Part shown: positions 18,568-26,629 of the stretch, in pieces
Layout of the letters: every line of letters begins with the position of its first letter
How positions within the stretch are numbered: position 1 is the stretch's first letter
Assembly (NCBI GenBank): GCA_025928655.1
Contig: JAICJC010000013.1
Span: 1 to 43,129, forward strand
Direction of reading: 5' to 3'
From: Thermoleophilia bacterium
Lineage (GTDB): Bacteria; Actinomycetota; Thermoleophilia; Gaiellales; JAICJC01
Length of the DNA: 43,129 nucleotides
Made by a program: the position numbers and the translations under genes
The notes under the pieces: generated by a model
Told to the model about the DNA's origin: nothing
The model's database searches: none
Seen by the model: only the letters and a program-made list of their open reading frames with translations

Positions 18568-20226
18568 CTACGCCGTCAGGTTCTCCGCCACCGGCGCCGA
18601 CGCGGCCGGACGCCCATCCCTGAGGGCGACGGCGGCGCCCACGAAGTCGCGGAAGAGCGGCTGCGGGCGGTTCGGCCGGGACTTGAACTCGGGGTGGAAC
18701 TGGCTCGCGCAGAACCACGGATGGTCCTGCAGCTCGATGATCTCCACCAGCCGCTCGTCGGGCGACGTGCCGGAGACGACCAGGCCGTGGGCGACCAGCT
18801 GCGGGCGCAGGGTGTTGTTCACCTCGTAGCGGTGGCGGTGGCGCTCGTAGACGACCGGCTCGCCGTAGGCGCGCTCGGCCAGCGTCCCCTCCATCACCTT
18901 CACCGGGTCGGAGCCCAGGCGCATCGTGCCGCCCATGTCCTCCACCTGCTTCTGCTCCGGCAGCAGGTCGATGACCGGGTAGGGCGTGTTGGACTCGAAC
19001 TCGCTCGAGTTCGCGCCCTCGAGGCCGACCACGTGGCGGGCGAACTCGACCACCGCGACCTGCATGCCCAGGCAGACGCCCAGGTAGGGGACGCCGTTCT
19101 CGCGGGCAAAGCGGGCGGCGGCGATCTTGCCCTCGATCCCGCGGATCCCGAACCCGCCCGGGATCAGGATGCCGTCGACCTGGGCCAGCCGCCGCTCGGC
19201 CTCGGCCCAGGAGAGCGTCTCGGCGTCGACCCAGACGATCTCGAGCTTCGTGCCGTGGTGGATCGCGGAGTGGCGCAGCGCCTCGACGACCGAGAGGTAG
19301 GCGTCCTGCAGCTGGACGTACTTGCCCACGAGCGCGATCCGGACGGTTCCCTCGGCGGCGCGGATGCGCTCGACCATCGCCTCCCACTCGCGCATGTCGG
19401 CCGGGCCGGTCACCAGGTTGAGCCGCTCGCAGGCGAGCCGGTCGAGGCCCTCGGCCTGCATCGTCAGCGGGATGGCGTAGATCTCGTCGGCGTCGGGCGC
19501 CGAGATCACGGCGTCGACCGAGACGTCGGCGAAGAGGGCGATCTTCTCGCGCATGTCGCGCGAGAGCGTCCCGCGCGAGCGACAGACGACCACGTCGGGC
19601 GCGATACCGATGCGGCGCAGCTCCTGGACGGAGTGCTGGGTCGGCTTCGTCTTCAGCTCGCCCGCGACGTCGATGAACGGCACCAGCGTGCAGTGGATGT
19701 ACATGACGTTGTCGCGGCCGACCTGGTTGCGGAACTGGCGGATGGCCTCGAGGAACGGCAGGCTCTCGATGTCGCCCACGGTGCCGCCGATCTCGGTGAT
19801 GACGACGTCGACGTCGTGCGACTGGCCGGCCAGCTGGACGCGCCGCTTGATCTCGTCGGTCACGTGCGGGATGACCTGGACGGTCGAGCCCAGGTACTCG
19901 CCCTTGCGCTCGCGGCGGATGATCCGGTCGTAGACCGAGCCCGTCGTGTGGTTCGAGTTGCGCGACAGAAACTCGTCGACGAACCGCTCGTAGTGGCCCA
20001 GGTCGAGATCGGTCTCGGCCCCGTCCTCGGTGACGAAGACCTCGCCGTGCTGGAACGGGCTCATCGTGCCGGGGTCGACGTTGATGTAGGGGTCGAACTT
20101 CTGGAGCGACACCCGCAGGCCGCGCGACTTGAGCAGCCGCCCGAGCGACGCCGCGGTGATCCCCTTGCCGAGCGACGAGACGACGCCCCCCGTCACGAAC
20201 ACGTACTTGACCTGCCTGCTGCTCAC
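18568..20226 (-). CDS. pyrG: CTP synthase
   Basis: A 552-residue enzyme making CTP from UTP, ATP and glutamine. The synthetase half starts [20 protein letters not shown] and has [20 protein letters not shown] and [20 protein letters not shown]; the glutaminase half has [19 protein letters not shown], the nucleophile loop [18 protein letters not shown] and C-terminal [20 protein letters not shown]. The GTG at 20224-20226 is chosen because it begins just before the conserved VTGG motif and has GGCGGCGAAGG upstream. It is divergent from the SSI-like lipoprotein (115-base gap) and probably first in a run with the two peptidases and ald. Confidence 0.98.
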   Translation of the reverse strand: MSSRQVKYVFVTGGVVSSLGKGITAASLGRLLKSRGLRVSLQKFDPYINVDPGTMSPFQHGEVFVTEDGAETDLDLGHYERFVDEFLSRNSNHTTGSVYDRIIRRERKGEYLGSTVQVIPHVTDEIKRRVQLAGQSHDVDVVITEIGGTVGDIESLPFLEAIRQFRNQVGRDNVMYIHCTLVPFIDVAGELKTKPTQHSVQELRRIGIAPDVVVCRSRGTLSRDMREKIALFADVSVDAVISAPDADEIYAIPLTMQAEGLDRLACERLNLVTGPADMREWEAMVERIRAAEGTVRIALVGKYVQLQDAYLSVVEALRHSAIHHGTKLEIVWVDAETLSWAEAERRLAQVDGILIPGGFGIRGIEGKIAAARFARENGVPYLGVCLGMQVAVVEFARHVVGLEGANSSEFESNTPYPVIDLLPEQKQVEDMGGTMRLGSDPVKVMEGTLAERAYGEPVVYERHRHRYEVNNTLRPQLVAHGLVVSGTSPDERLVEIIELQDHPWFCASQFHPEFKSRPNRPQPLFRDFVGAAVALRDGRPAASAPVAENLTA

Positions 20227-20341
20227 GCCTTCGCCGCCTTTCGCCGCAGTGACCGCATACGGGATATGGATCATACGCGAGCGCGGCGACGGAGCCCGAA
20301 CCGCCGGGAACCATTCGCGCGGTGCGCCGGTCGAAGGTGGC

Positions 20342-20737
20342 ATGCACCGGCTTCTGGCGGTCGTCCCCATCCTCGCGCTCGCCGCGTGCGCGGGCGGCCA
20401 CGCCGCCGTCACGCCGAAAACCCGCCTCGACGTCCAGGTCGACGACGGCCACCAGATCACGCGCTACACGCTCACCTGTCGCCCCGCCGGCGGGTCGGCC
20501 CCCGACCCGGCCGGGGCCTGCCGCGCCCTGGAGGACTTCCTGCCGCGGCTCGAGACGAGCCACGGCGCGTGCGCCTGCGCCCTGTCCGTGAAGAGCATCG
20601 CGGTTCGCGGCGTGCTGGATGGGCGCAGGCTCCGGAGTCCGGCCGAGGTCAGCGGGTGCTCCGCCTGCGACCTCGGCGCCGCCGCGGCCCTCGACGTGAC
20701 CCACGCCTTCGCCGCATTCCACCTCACGCCCGGGTAA
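20342..20737 (+). CDS. Subtilisin-inhibitor-like lipoprotein
   Basis: A 131-residue predicted lipoprotein: signal [18 protein letters not shown] with lipobox LAAC at Cys16. The mature region resembles the Streptomyces subtilisin inhibitor family: [20 protein letters not shown] followed by [10 protein letters not shown], then a basic strand [20 protein letters not shown] and CSACDL. SSI proteins inhibit serine proteases through a reactive loop between two disulfides. The spacing of the first Cys pair fits well, but the middle part ([11 protein letters not shown]) differs from the usual reactive-site loop, so inhibitory activity is not assured. It is followed 20 bases later by an acetyltransferase gene. 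Confidence 0.7.
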   Translation: MHRLLAVVPILALAACAGGHAAVTPKTRLDVQVDDGHQITRYTLTCRPAGGSAPDPAGACRALEDFLPRLETSHGACACALSVKSIAVRGVLDGRRLRSPAEVSGCSACDLGAAAALDVTHAFAAFHLTPG

Positions 20738-20757
20738 CGCGCGATAGTCCCCCGCGC

Positions 20758-21300
20758 ATGGATCCGCTGCCGCTCACGACCTCGAGGCTGCAGATCCGCG
20801 CGCTGCGCGACGAGGACGCCGACGCGCTCTACCGCATCTACGGCGACCCCGAGGCGATGCGCTACGTCGGCAGCACCGGCAAGGCCCGCACCCGAGAGCA
20901 GACGCGCAAGAGCGTCGCCGGGTTCATCGCCGACCGCGCGCGGCACGGCCTCGGGCTGTGGGCGACCGACCTGCGGGCATCGGGCGAGATGATCGGCATG
21001 TGCGGGCTGATCCCGGTCGCGGGTACCGGCCCCGACGTCGAGGTCGTCTACGTGCTCGAGCAGCCGGCCTGGGGGCGGGGATACGCGACCGAGATGGCGC
21101 GCGCATGCCTCGACGCCGGGTTCGCGTCGTTCGGGCTCGAGCGCATCATCGCGCTCGCCTACCCGGCGAACGGCCCGTCGATCCGCGTCATGCAGAAGGC
21201 GGGGATGCACCCGGCCGGGACGATGCACGCCCACGGCCACGACCTCGTCTGCTACGAGGCGTTCGCGGACGCCCGGTCGGGCAGCGAGCCCTCGCGGTAG
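20758..21300 (+). CDS. RimJ/RimL-type GNAT acetyltransferase
   Basis: A 180-residue GNAT protein. The N-terminus LTTSRLQIRALRDEDADALY is typical of RimJ/RimL-like N-acetyltransferases; the acetyl-CoA pyrophosphate loop is EQPAWGRGYATEMARACLDA (about residues 101-120), followed by ALAYPANGPSIRVMQKAGMH with the conserved Asn-Ser and Ala-Gly elements. Substrate (protein N-terminus or small molecule) is unknown. The ATG at 20758 is 20 bases after the SSI-like gene. Its 3' end overlaps the convergent cupin gene by 49 bases. Confidence 0.9.
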   Translation: MDPLPLTTSRLQIRALRDEDADALYRIYGDPEAMRYVGSTGKARTREQTRKSVAGFIADRARHGLGLWATDLRASGEMIGMCGLIPVAGTGPDVEVVYVLEQPAWGRGYATEMARACLDAGFASFGLERIIALAYPANGPSIRVMQKAGMHPAGTMHAHGHDLVCYEAFADARSGSEPSR

Positions 21301-21845
21301 CCGGTCGGACGGCGAGGGGGGAACCGGGCGTAGGCGACGTCGGGATCAGTCGTCTCCTGCTCGACGCCGGCGCCGTGGCGGATCGCCCGATCGACGGTGT
21401 AGCCACCCCAGTCCGGCCCCGTGCTGAGGCCGCGCGCGCCGACCGCGAGCACGAGGCACGGCCCTCTCCCGGCGCCGACCGCGAGCACGAGGCACGGCCC
21501 TCTCCCGGCGCCGACGATCGTGTGGTTGGCGCCGGCCGGGCAGTGCACGAAGTCCCAGGCCCGCAGCGGCCGCTCCTGCCCCTCGATCACGAGCAGCGCC
21601 TCGCCCGCGAGCACGAGGAAGTCCTCCTGGTCGACCTCCCAGTGGTACATCGACATCGGCTCCCCCGGGCCGAGCACCTGGAGGTTGATCCCGACCTGCG
21701 GGAACTCCGGCTCGCCGTCGAACGTGCAGATCGCGCCGCGGCCCGGCCGTTCGTGCCAGCGGGCGTCGCGGGCGTTCACGACGAACCAGGCGTCGCCCGC
21801 CGGGACGAGCCCGTGCCCCGTCTCCTCCATCCGCGCGGCATCCAT
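21252..21845 (-). CDS. Cupin-domain protein with internal 12-residue duplication
   Basis: A 197-residue cytosolic protein with a single cupin core: SMYHWEVDQEDFLVLAGEAL (metal motif 1 region), EGQERPLRAWDFVHCPAGAN followed by HTIVGAG (motif 2). Relatives of this size are common in actinobacteria and of unknown function. A 36-base tandem repeat puts the segment VGAGRGPCLVLA in twice (residues about 113-136), lengthening the strand after motif 2. It is 7 bases downstream of recN and probably the last gene of that operon. The start at 21845 (MDAARMEETGHG) is preceded by a purine-poor region, so the later ATG (Met6) is an alternative. Confidence 0.85.
   Translation of the reverse strand: MDAARMEETGHGLVPAGDAWFVVNARDARWHERPGRGAICTFDGEPEFPQVGINLQVLGPGEPMSMYHWEVDQEDFLVLAGEALLVIEGQERPLRAWDFVHCPAGANHTIVGAGRGPCLVLAVGAGRGPCLVLAVGARGLSTGPDWGGYTVDRAIRHGAGVEQETTDPDVAYARFPPRRPTGYREGSLPDRASANAS
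21436..21507. repeat. Two exact 36-bp tandem units inside the cupin gene
   Basis: Units 21436-21471 and 21472-21507 are identical and are followed by 8 bases of a third (21508-21515). Each unit begins GCGCCGACCGCGAGCACGAG. The length is a multiple of three, so the cupin frame is kept. Exact identity points to a recent slippage duplication or, less likely, an assembly artefact. Confidence 0.95.
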
Positions 21846-21852
21846 CAGCGCG

Positions 21853-23511
21853 TCAACCCCGCAGCGCCTCGGCGTGGCGGCGGGCAGCCTCGTCGCCCTC
21901 CTCGCCGCCGAGCATCCGGGCCAGCTCGTCGACGAGCCCGGGGCCGTCCAGCCGGACGATCGCCGTCGACGTGGGATCGCCCGGGAGCTTCTCCACCCGG
22001 AAGTGGGCGTCGGCGACGCCGGCGATCTGGGGCAGGTGGGTGATCACGAGCACCTGCGCGCCCTCCGCCACCTGCTGCAGCTTGCCGGCCACCGCCCGGG
22101 CGGTGCGCCCGCCGATGCCCGCATCGACCTCGTCCAGCAGCAGCACCCCGGGCCCGGAGTGCGTCCGGGCGGCAACCCGGATCGCGAGCGCGATCCGCGA
22201 GAGCTCGCCGCCCGACGCCGTGTCGGCCACCGGCCCCGCCGGCTGGCCGGGGTTGGCCGCCAGCTCGAGCACGACCCGGTCGGCGCCGCGCGCGCCCACG
22301 TCGACGGGCTCGATCCGCACGCCGAAGCGGGCATCGGCCATCCCGAGATCGGCCAGCTCCGACTCGACCGCCCGGGCGAAGGTGGCGGCCGCCGCCGTCC
22401 GCGCCTTCGTGAGCCTGGCGGCAGCGGCGCGCGCGCGCTCGGACGCCGCCTCGGCCGCGGCGGCGAGCCGGTCCAGCTCGGCCTCCGAGCCCTCCAGCCG
22501 CTCGAGCGCGGCCCGGGCGTCGGCGGCCATCGCAAGCACCCGGTCGAGCGGCGCGGCGTAGCGGCGCTCGAGCCCCGCGAACGTCTCCAGGCGGGCCTCG
22601 ACGTGCTCGAGGCGGCCCGGGTCGGCCTCGACGCCCTCGACGAAGCCGCGCAGCTCGACGGCCGCGTCCTGCAGCCGGGCGGCGGCGTCGCGCAGCTCGG
22701 CCGCAGTCGCGGCCAGCCCCGGCTCGTACTCCCCTGCGGGCGCCACCACCTCGGCCGCCCGCGCCGCCAGGGCCTGGGCGCCCTCGCCCTCGGCCGGGTT
22801 GAGCAGCTCGGCGGCGGCCGCCGCCGCCGCCACGAGATCGTCGAGGTGGCGCAGGCGCACGCTCTCGGCCCGCAGCGCCGCGGGCTCGCCCGGCTCCACC
22901 GCCGCCGCGTCGGCGCGCTCGACGAGGTCTGCCAGATCGAGCCGGTGGCGGGCCGACTCGGCCGCCTCGGCCCGGGCCGCCTCCAGCGCGGCCTCGGCCG
23001 CGCGCCGCTCGCGCCACGCCTCGGCCATCGCCGCCATCAGCGCGTCGGTCTCCGCGTAGCCGTCGAGCAGCTCGAGCTGCCGCGCCGGCTGGGCCAGCCG
23101 GCGGGCCTCGTGCTGGGACGAGACCTCCAGCAGCCGCTCGCCCAGCGCCTCGAGATCGCTGCGGGCGCACGTGCGCCCCCACACGAGCGCCCGGCTGCGG
23201 CCGCTCGCGAGCAGCCGCCGGGCGACGACGAGCGTGTCCTCGCCCCCGGGCCGCAGACCGGCGACCGCCTCCAGCTCCGGCGCCTCGAAGAACCCCTCCG
23301 GGAGCTCGAACTCGGCCTCGACGTAGGCCTCGTCGCCGTGCGGCCCGATCAGCCCGGCGGCGGGCTGCGCGCCGGCCAGCAGGCCGATCGCCTCGGCCAG
23401 CATGGTCTTGCCCGCCCCGGTCTCGCCGGTGAGCACGTTGAGCCCGGCGGCCGGCTCGAGGTCGGCGCGCTCGATCAGGGCCAGGTTCTCGATGTGGAGC
23501 CGAAGCAGCAT
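21853..23511 (-). CDS. recN: DNA repair protein RecN
   Basis: A 552-residue SMC-like ATPase acting early in double-strand-break repair. It has the N-terminal LRLHIENLALIERADLEPAA, the Walker A GETGAGKTMLAEAIGLLAG, a long Ala/Glu-rich coiled coil (about residues 155-375), the ABC signature TASGGELSRIALAIRVAA, the Walker B VLLLDEVDAGIGGRTARAVA and the switch His in VLVITHLPQIAGVADAHFRV. The length matches the family. tlyA-nadK-recN is a conserved actinobacterial order. The gap to nadK (86 bases) holds a palindrome. The cupin gene follows 7 bases downstream. Confidence 0.97.
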   Translation of the reverse strand: MLLRLHIENLALIERADLEPAAGLNVLTGETGAGKTMLAEAIGLLAGAQPAAGLIGPHGDEAYVEAEFELPEGFFEAPELEAVAGLRPGGEDTLVVARRLLASGRSRALVWGRTCARSDLEALGERLLEVSSQHEARRLAQPARQLELLDGYAETDALMAAMAEAWRERRAAEAALEAARAEAAESARHRLDLADLVERADAAAVEPGEPAALRAESVRLRHLDDLVAAAAAAAELLNPAEGEGAQALAARAAEVVAPAGEYEPGLAATAAELRDAAARLQDAAVELRGFVEGVEADPGRLEHVEARLETFAGLERRYAAPLDRVLAMAADARAALERLEGSEAELDRLAAAAEAASERARAAAARLTKARTAAAATFARAVESELADLGMADARFGVRIEPVDVGARGADRVVLELAANPGQPAGPVADTASGGELSRIALAIRVAARTHSGPGVLLLDEVDAGIGGRTARAVAGKLQQVAEGAQVLVITHLPQIAGVADAHFRVEKLPGDPTSTAIVRLDGPGLVDELARMLGGEEGDEAARRHAEALRG

Positions 23512-23559
23512 GGCTCAAGTATGGGCTGCGGCCCGGACGAACCTGTGTTCGCCCCGGTG

Positions 23560-23593
23560 CTGCATACCCGGTGCCTGGGCACCGGTTATGCAG
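23560..23593. repeat. 34-bp inverted repeat, core GGTGCC-TG-GGCACC
   Basis: Arms 23560-23575 (CTGCATACCCGGTGCC) and 23578-23593 pair at 15 of 16 positions around a 2-base centre. The core is the one of 7834-7870 with an extra G at the centre. It lies in the nadK-recN gap, 4 bases after the nadK stop, so it may affect readthrough from nadK into recN. Confidence 0.9.
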
Positions 23594-23596
23594 ACG

Positions 23597-24382
23597 CTAG
23601 TGGTGCGTGTCGGTGCCGAACGTCTCCAGGTAGCGGGTGAAGAAGGACGTGCCCGGGACGCGCGCGAGCGTCGCGAACGAGTCGCCCTGGCGCACCTCCA
23701 CCACCCCGCCCGGCTCGACCCGGCCCGCGGTGTGGCCGTCGACGATCACCTGGATCGGCACGTCGACCGCCGCGTTGCGCAGCTGGACGAGGTGCGGCCG
23801 CCCGAGCACCATCGAGCGCACGTGCAGCGAGTGCGGCGAGACGAACGTGATCACGAAGGCGTCCGTCCCCCACGCCATCACCGGGCCGCCCGCGGACAGG
23901 TTGTAGGCCGTCGACCCGGTCGGCGACGCCACGATCACCCCGTCGCAGCCGACCACCCCGAGCGACTGGCCGTCGACGCTCCACTCCATCAGCGCCATGC
24001 GCCCCAGCACCGCGCTCGTGAAGACGACGTCGTTCACCCCGGTCACCGTGTCGTCGTGGCTCGTGGCGGTGATCGTCGGCAGGTCGAGCACCTCGTAGCG
24101 GCCGGCGAAGGCGCTCTCGAGGCCGGGCTCGAGGTCCCCGGCCGAGACGCTCGTCAGGAAGCCGACGCGGCCGAAGTTGACCCCGAGCGCCGGCACTCCG
24201 GTGCCGAGATAGCGCTGGAGCGCGCGGAGCATCGTCCCGTCGCCGCCGAGGACGACCGCCAGGTCGGCGTCGTCCTCGGCGGCCACCTGGACGCCGCACC
24301 CCTCGGCCACCCGCCGCAGCCGGGCGGGCGCATCGCCGATCACCTCGGGCTTGCCGTGGGTGATGACGGCGACCCGCGACAC
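23597..24382 (-). CDS. nadK: NAD kinase
   Basis: A 261-residue ATP/polyphosphate-NAD kinase making NADP. Motifs in order: VAVITHGKPEV at the N-terminus, LAVVLGGDGTMLRALQRYLG (GGDGT), GVNFGRVGFLTSV, GVNDVVFTSAVLGRM (NE/ND motif), GVIVASPTGSTAYNLSAGGP, then the all-beta C-terminal domain with VDGHTAGRVEPGG. I place the start at GTG 24380-24382 (VSRVAVITHGK), 10 bases after the tlyA stop, because homologues begin right before this strand; ATG at 24410-24412 or 24431-24433 are alternatives that would overlap tlyA. Confidence 0.94.
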   Translation of the reverse strand: MSRVAVITHGKPEVIGDAPARLRRVAEGCGVQVAAEDDADLAVVLGGDGTMLRALQRYLGTGVPALGVNFGRVGFLTSVSAGDLEPGLESAFAGRYEVLDLPTITATSHDDTVTGVNDVVFTSAVLGRMALMEWSVDGQSLGVVGCDGVIVASPTGSTAYNLSAGGPVMAWGTDAFVITFVSPHSLHVRSMVLGRPHLVQLRNAAVDVPIQVIVDGHTAGRVEPGGVVEVRQGDSFATLARVPGTSFFTRYLETFGTDTHH

Positions 24383-24392
24383 GGCCAGGCGG

Positions 24393-25193
24393 TCAGGCGC
24401 TGGCGACGGCATCCGCGATCGCTCGTTCGACATCGGGTTCACGCTCCTGGGCCGCCGGGTGCCCGGCGGCGGCGAGGTCGACGACGTACTCCCGGTTCCC
24501 CGCCGGGCCGGGGACACAAGAATCGCATACCCCGAGGACGGCCGCCCCCAGCCCGGCCGCGAAGGCGCCGAACTCCCGCAGGACACGCCGGCGCACCTCC
24601 GGGTCGCGCACGACGCCGCGGCGCGTCTCGCCCTTCCCCGCCTCGAACTGCGGCTTCACGAGCACGAGCGCGCGCCAGACGGGAGCGGCGCACGCGAGCA
24701 CGGGCGGGAGCACCAGCCGCAGGGAGATGAACGAGACGTCCGCGGTCACGAGCGCCGGCGGGTACGGCAGCATCCCCGGCTCGAGCCGGCGGGCATTCAC
24801 GCCCTCCATGACCGTCACCCGCGCGTCGGCCCGCAGGCGCTCGTGCAGCTGGTTGCGGCCGACGTCGACGCAGACGACGTGGGCTGCGCCGTGCTGGAGC
24901 AGGCAGTCCGTGAAGCCGCCCGTGGAGCTGCCGACGTCGAGGCAGCGCAGGCCGGCCACGTCGACGGCGAACGCGGCAAGCGCCGTCTCGAGCTTCTCCC
25001 CGCCGCGGGAGACGTAGCGCGGCGGCGCCACCAGCTCGACCGCCGCCGACGGCGCGACGGGCGTCCCGGCCTTCGTCACGACGGCGCCCTCCACCAGCAC
25101 CCGGCCGGCCATGATGAGGGCCTGGGCGCGGCTGCGCGACTCGGCGATCCCGCGCTCCGCCATCAGCACGTCGAGGCGGGTCGAGCCCCTCAC
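24393..25193 (-). CDS. tlyA: TlyA-family rRNA 2'-O-methyltransferase
   Basis: A 266-residue protein with an N-terminal S4 RNA-binding domain (TRLDVLMAERGIAESRSRAQ, about residues 4-60) and an FtsJ-like SAM methyltransferase domain: VSRGGEKLETALAAF, RCLDVGSSTGGFTDCLLQHG (SAM motif I), VTADVSFISLRL and LVKPQFEAGKGETRRGVV (catalytic Lys region). In Mycobacterium TlyA makes 2'-O-methylcytidines in 16S and 23S rRNA, which capreomycin action depends on; shorter type I TlyA enzymes modify 23S only. This protein begins only a few residues before the S4 domain, so it could be type I. GTG 25191-25193 overlaps the acetyltransferase stop (GTGA). Confidence 0.94.
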   Translation of the reverse strand: MRGSTRLDVLMAERGIAESRSRAQALIMAGRVLVEGAVVTKAGTPVAPSAAVELVAPPRYVSRGGEKLETALAAFAVDVAGLRCLDVGSSTGGFTDCLLQHGAAHVVCVDVGRNQLHERLRADARVTVMEGVNARRLEPGMLPYPPALVTADVSFISLRLVLPPVLACAAPVWRALVLVKPQFEAGKGETRRGVVRDPEVRRRVLREFGAFAAGLGAAVLGVCDSCVPGPAGNREYVVDLAAAGHPAAQEREPDVERAIADAVASA

Positions 25194-25684
25194 GCCCGGT
25201 CGCCGAAGCGGAACAGGAGCAGCTCGCCGACCCGCAGGCCGCGGCGCTCGTAGAAGGCGCGGGCGCGGTCGTTCCCCGCCATCACGGCGATCTCGAGGTC
25301 GTGCACGCCGCGGCGCTCGAGCTCGGCGTCCACCGCGTCCATGAGCGCCGTGCCGACGCCGCCGCCGCGGCTGTCCGGCGCCACCGAGAGCGTGACGAGC
25401 TCGGCCATCCGGCGCCCGTAGGGCCAGGTGTCGTCGTCCCCGTCGCGCACCTCGACGAACGCGTAGCCCACCGGGCTGCCGCCCCGCCGGGCGACGAGCG
25501 CGAACGCCCGGCCGCCGGCGAGCGCGGGCCCGTACCACGCCTTGCGCCGCTCCCAGGAGAGATCGTCGTCGGCCAGCACAGGCAGGTCGGAGACCTCGCG
25601 GTGGTGGCGGTGGAGCGACCGCCACAGCGGCTCCAGGTCGTCCAGTCGTTCCGGCTCCAGCTGCGTGATCTCGAGGTCGCTCAT
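25190..25684 (-). CDS. GNAT family acetyltransferase
   Basis: A 164-residue GNAT protein. The core has AELVTLSVAPDSRGGGVGTA (acetyl-CoA loop, about residues 95-114), LEIAVMAGNDRARAFYERRG and the terminal strand RVGELLLFRF. The substrate is unknown. It occupies the position between xseB and tlyA where Bacillus has ispA and dxs, and overlaps tlyA by 4 bases, so it is part of the superoperon. The ATG at 25684 lies 11 bases after the xseB-like stop. Confidence 0.88.
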   Translation of the reverse strand: MSDLEITQLEPERLDDLEPLWRSLHRHHREVSDLPVLADDDLSWERRKAWYGPALAGGRAFALVARRGGSPVGYAFVEVRDGDDDTWPYGRRMAELVTLSVAPDSRGGGVGTALMDAVDAELERRGVHDLEIAVMAGNDRARAFYERRGLRVGELLLFRFGDRA

Positions 25685-25695
25685 GCGCCCTCAGC

Positions 25696-25893
25696 CTACT
25701 CGGGGGACGGGCCGCCCTCGTCGGACTCGAGGCTCTCCCCCGCCTGCTCCAGCACGTCGACCGCCTCGTGCACGAGCCCCGTCAGCTGCTCGAGGAGCGC
25801 CGTCGCCTCGTCGGCGTCCAGGTCGCCCGACTCCAGGCGGGCGCCGAGCGCCTCGAGCTCCGCGGCGAGCCGTTCCAGCCTCTGCGCGTCTAT
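25696..25893 (-). CDS. xseB: Exodeoxyribonuclease VII small subunit-like protein, unusual start
   Basis: A short helical frame matching XseB: AQRLERLAAELEALGARLES, GDLDADEATALLEQLTGLVH and EAVDVLEQAG, with the family's LESGDL...E...L pattern. XseB oligomers bind the large subunit XseA; no xseA is visible here, although in Bacillus xseA precedes xseB directly. No ATG, GTG, TTG or CTG lies in frame near the start: from the ATA at 25891-25893 (overlapping the nusB TAG, with GGGGTGGGG just upstream) the product would be 65 residues. Alternatives are a very long N-terminal extension through nusB or a sequencing error. A C-terminal Glu/Ser tail follows the helices. Confidence 0.6.
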   Translation of the reverse strand: MDAQRLERLAAELEALGARLESGDLDADEATALLEQLTGLVHEAVDVLEQAGESLESDEGGPSPE

Positions 25894-26297
25894 TTCCCCA
25901 CCCCCTGCTCGCGGGCCACACGACCCAGGATCCCGTTCACGAGCGCGCCGGCCTCCGGCGATGCGTAGCGCTTCGCGAGCGTGACGGCCTCGTCGATCGC
26001 CACCCCTGCGGGCACCGCTCCTCCCGAGAGCTCCCACACCGCCAGCCGCAGGATGCTGCGCTCGAGCACCGCCATGCGGTCGGCCGTCCACTCGTTCGCG
26101 GCCGCGTCGATCGCGGCGTCGAGGCGCTCCCGCTGCGCCCATGCGCCCTCGGCGGCCGAGCGGGCAAAGTCCCCCGGAGGCGTGCCGTTGTCGCGCTCGT
26201 ACGCCTCGTAGAGCGGCGCGAACTCCGAGCCGGTCAGGTCGCGCTGGTAGAGCAGGAATGCGGCCGCCCGCCGCTGGGTGCGCCGGCTCTCGGTCAC
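25890..26297 (-). CDS. nusB: Transcription antitermination factor NusB
   Basis: A 135-residue all-helical RNA-binding protein that pairs with NusE/S10 on boxA in rRNA antitermination. The N-terminus TESRRTQRRAAAFLLYQRDL, the middle RMAVLERSILRLAVWELSGG and the C-terminus GVAIDEAVTLAKRYASPEAG followed by ALVNGILGRVA are typical. GTG at 26295-26297 overlaps the Asp23 stop as GTGA. The order accC-asp23-nusB is that of Bacillus accC-yqhY-nusB. Confidence 0.95.
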   Translation of the reverse strand: MTESRRTQRRAAAFLLYQRDLTGSEFAPLYEAYERDNGTPPGDFARSAAEGAWAQRERLDAAIDAAANEWTADRMAVLERSILRLAVWELSGGAVPAGVAIDEAVTLAKRYASPEAGALVNGILGRVAREQGVGK

Positions 26298-26629
26298 CGC
26301 TCCGGCCCGCTGCGGTCGATCCCCGTGACCGTGACGTCGACGACGCGCACGTCCAGGCCCGTCATCGCCCCCACGTGCCCGGCGACTGCGTCGCGCACCG
26401 ACGCGGCCAGCCTCGGGAGCACGCAGCCGTACGCCGCGCACACGTCGACATCGAAGGTGATGGCCTGCCCCTTCAGCGCCCATTCCACCGGGCCGCGGCG
26501 GCCGGGGATGACCCGGGACACGCGGCCGGGCAGGTCGAGGCGGGCGCCGGGGACGCCGGACACCGCGCCGCGCACCATCGAGACGATCGCCTCGTCGGCC
26601 ACCGTCGCGCCGCCCACGCGCACGCTCAC
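26294..26629 (-). CDS. Asp23/Gls24 family (YqhY-like) protein
   Basis: A 111-residue Asp23/DUF322-family protein: VRVGGATVADEAIVSMVRGA, VSGVPGARLDL, ITFDVDVCAAYGCVLPRLAA and SVRDAVAGHVGAMTGLDVRV with the final VDVTVTGI strand. In Bacillus the equivalent YqhY sits between accC and nusB and affects acetyl-CoA carboxylase/lipid homeostasis; the same position here suggests a related role. GTG 26627-26629 overlaps the accC stop (GTGA), so the two are translationally coupled. Confidence 0.9.
   Translation of the reverse strand: MSVRVGGATVADEAIVSMVRGAVSGVPGARLDLPGRVSRVIPGRRGPVEWALKGQAITFDVDVCAAYGCVLPRLAASVRDAVAGHVGAMTGLDVRVVDVTVTGIDRSGPER

Noticed and set aside
18694-21300. 868-codon open frame that ends with a real acetyltransferase
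   Set aside because: Only the last 180 codons (from ATG 20758) show a family; the remainder is the shadow of pyrG and of the SSI-like gene, so no giant fusion protein is claimed.
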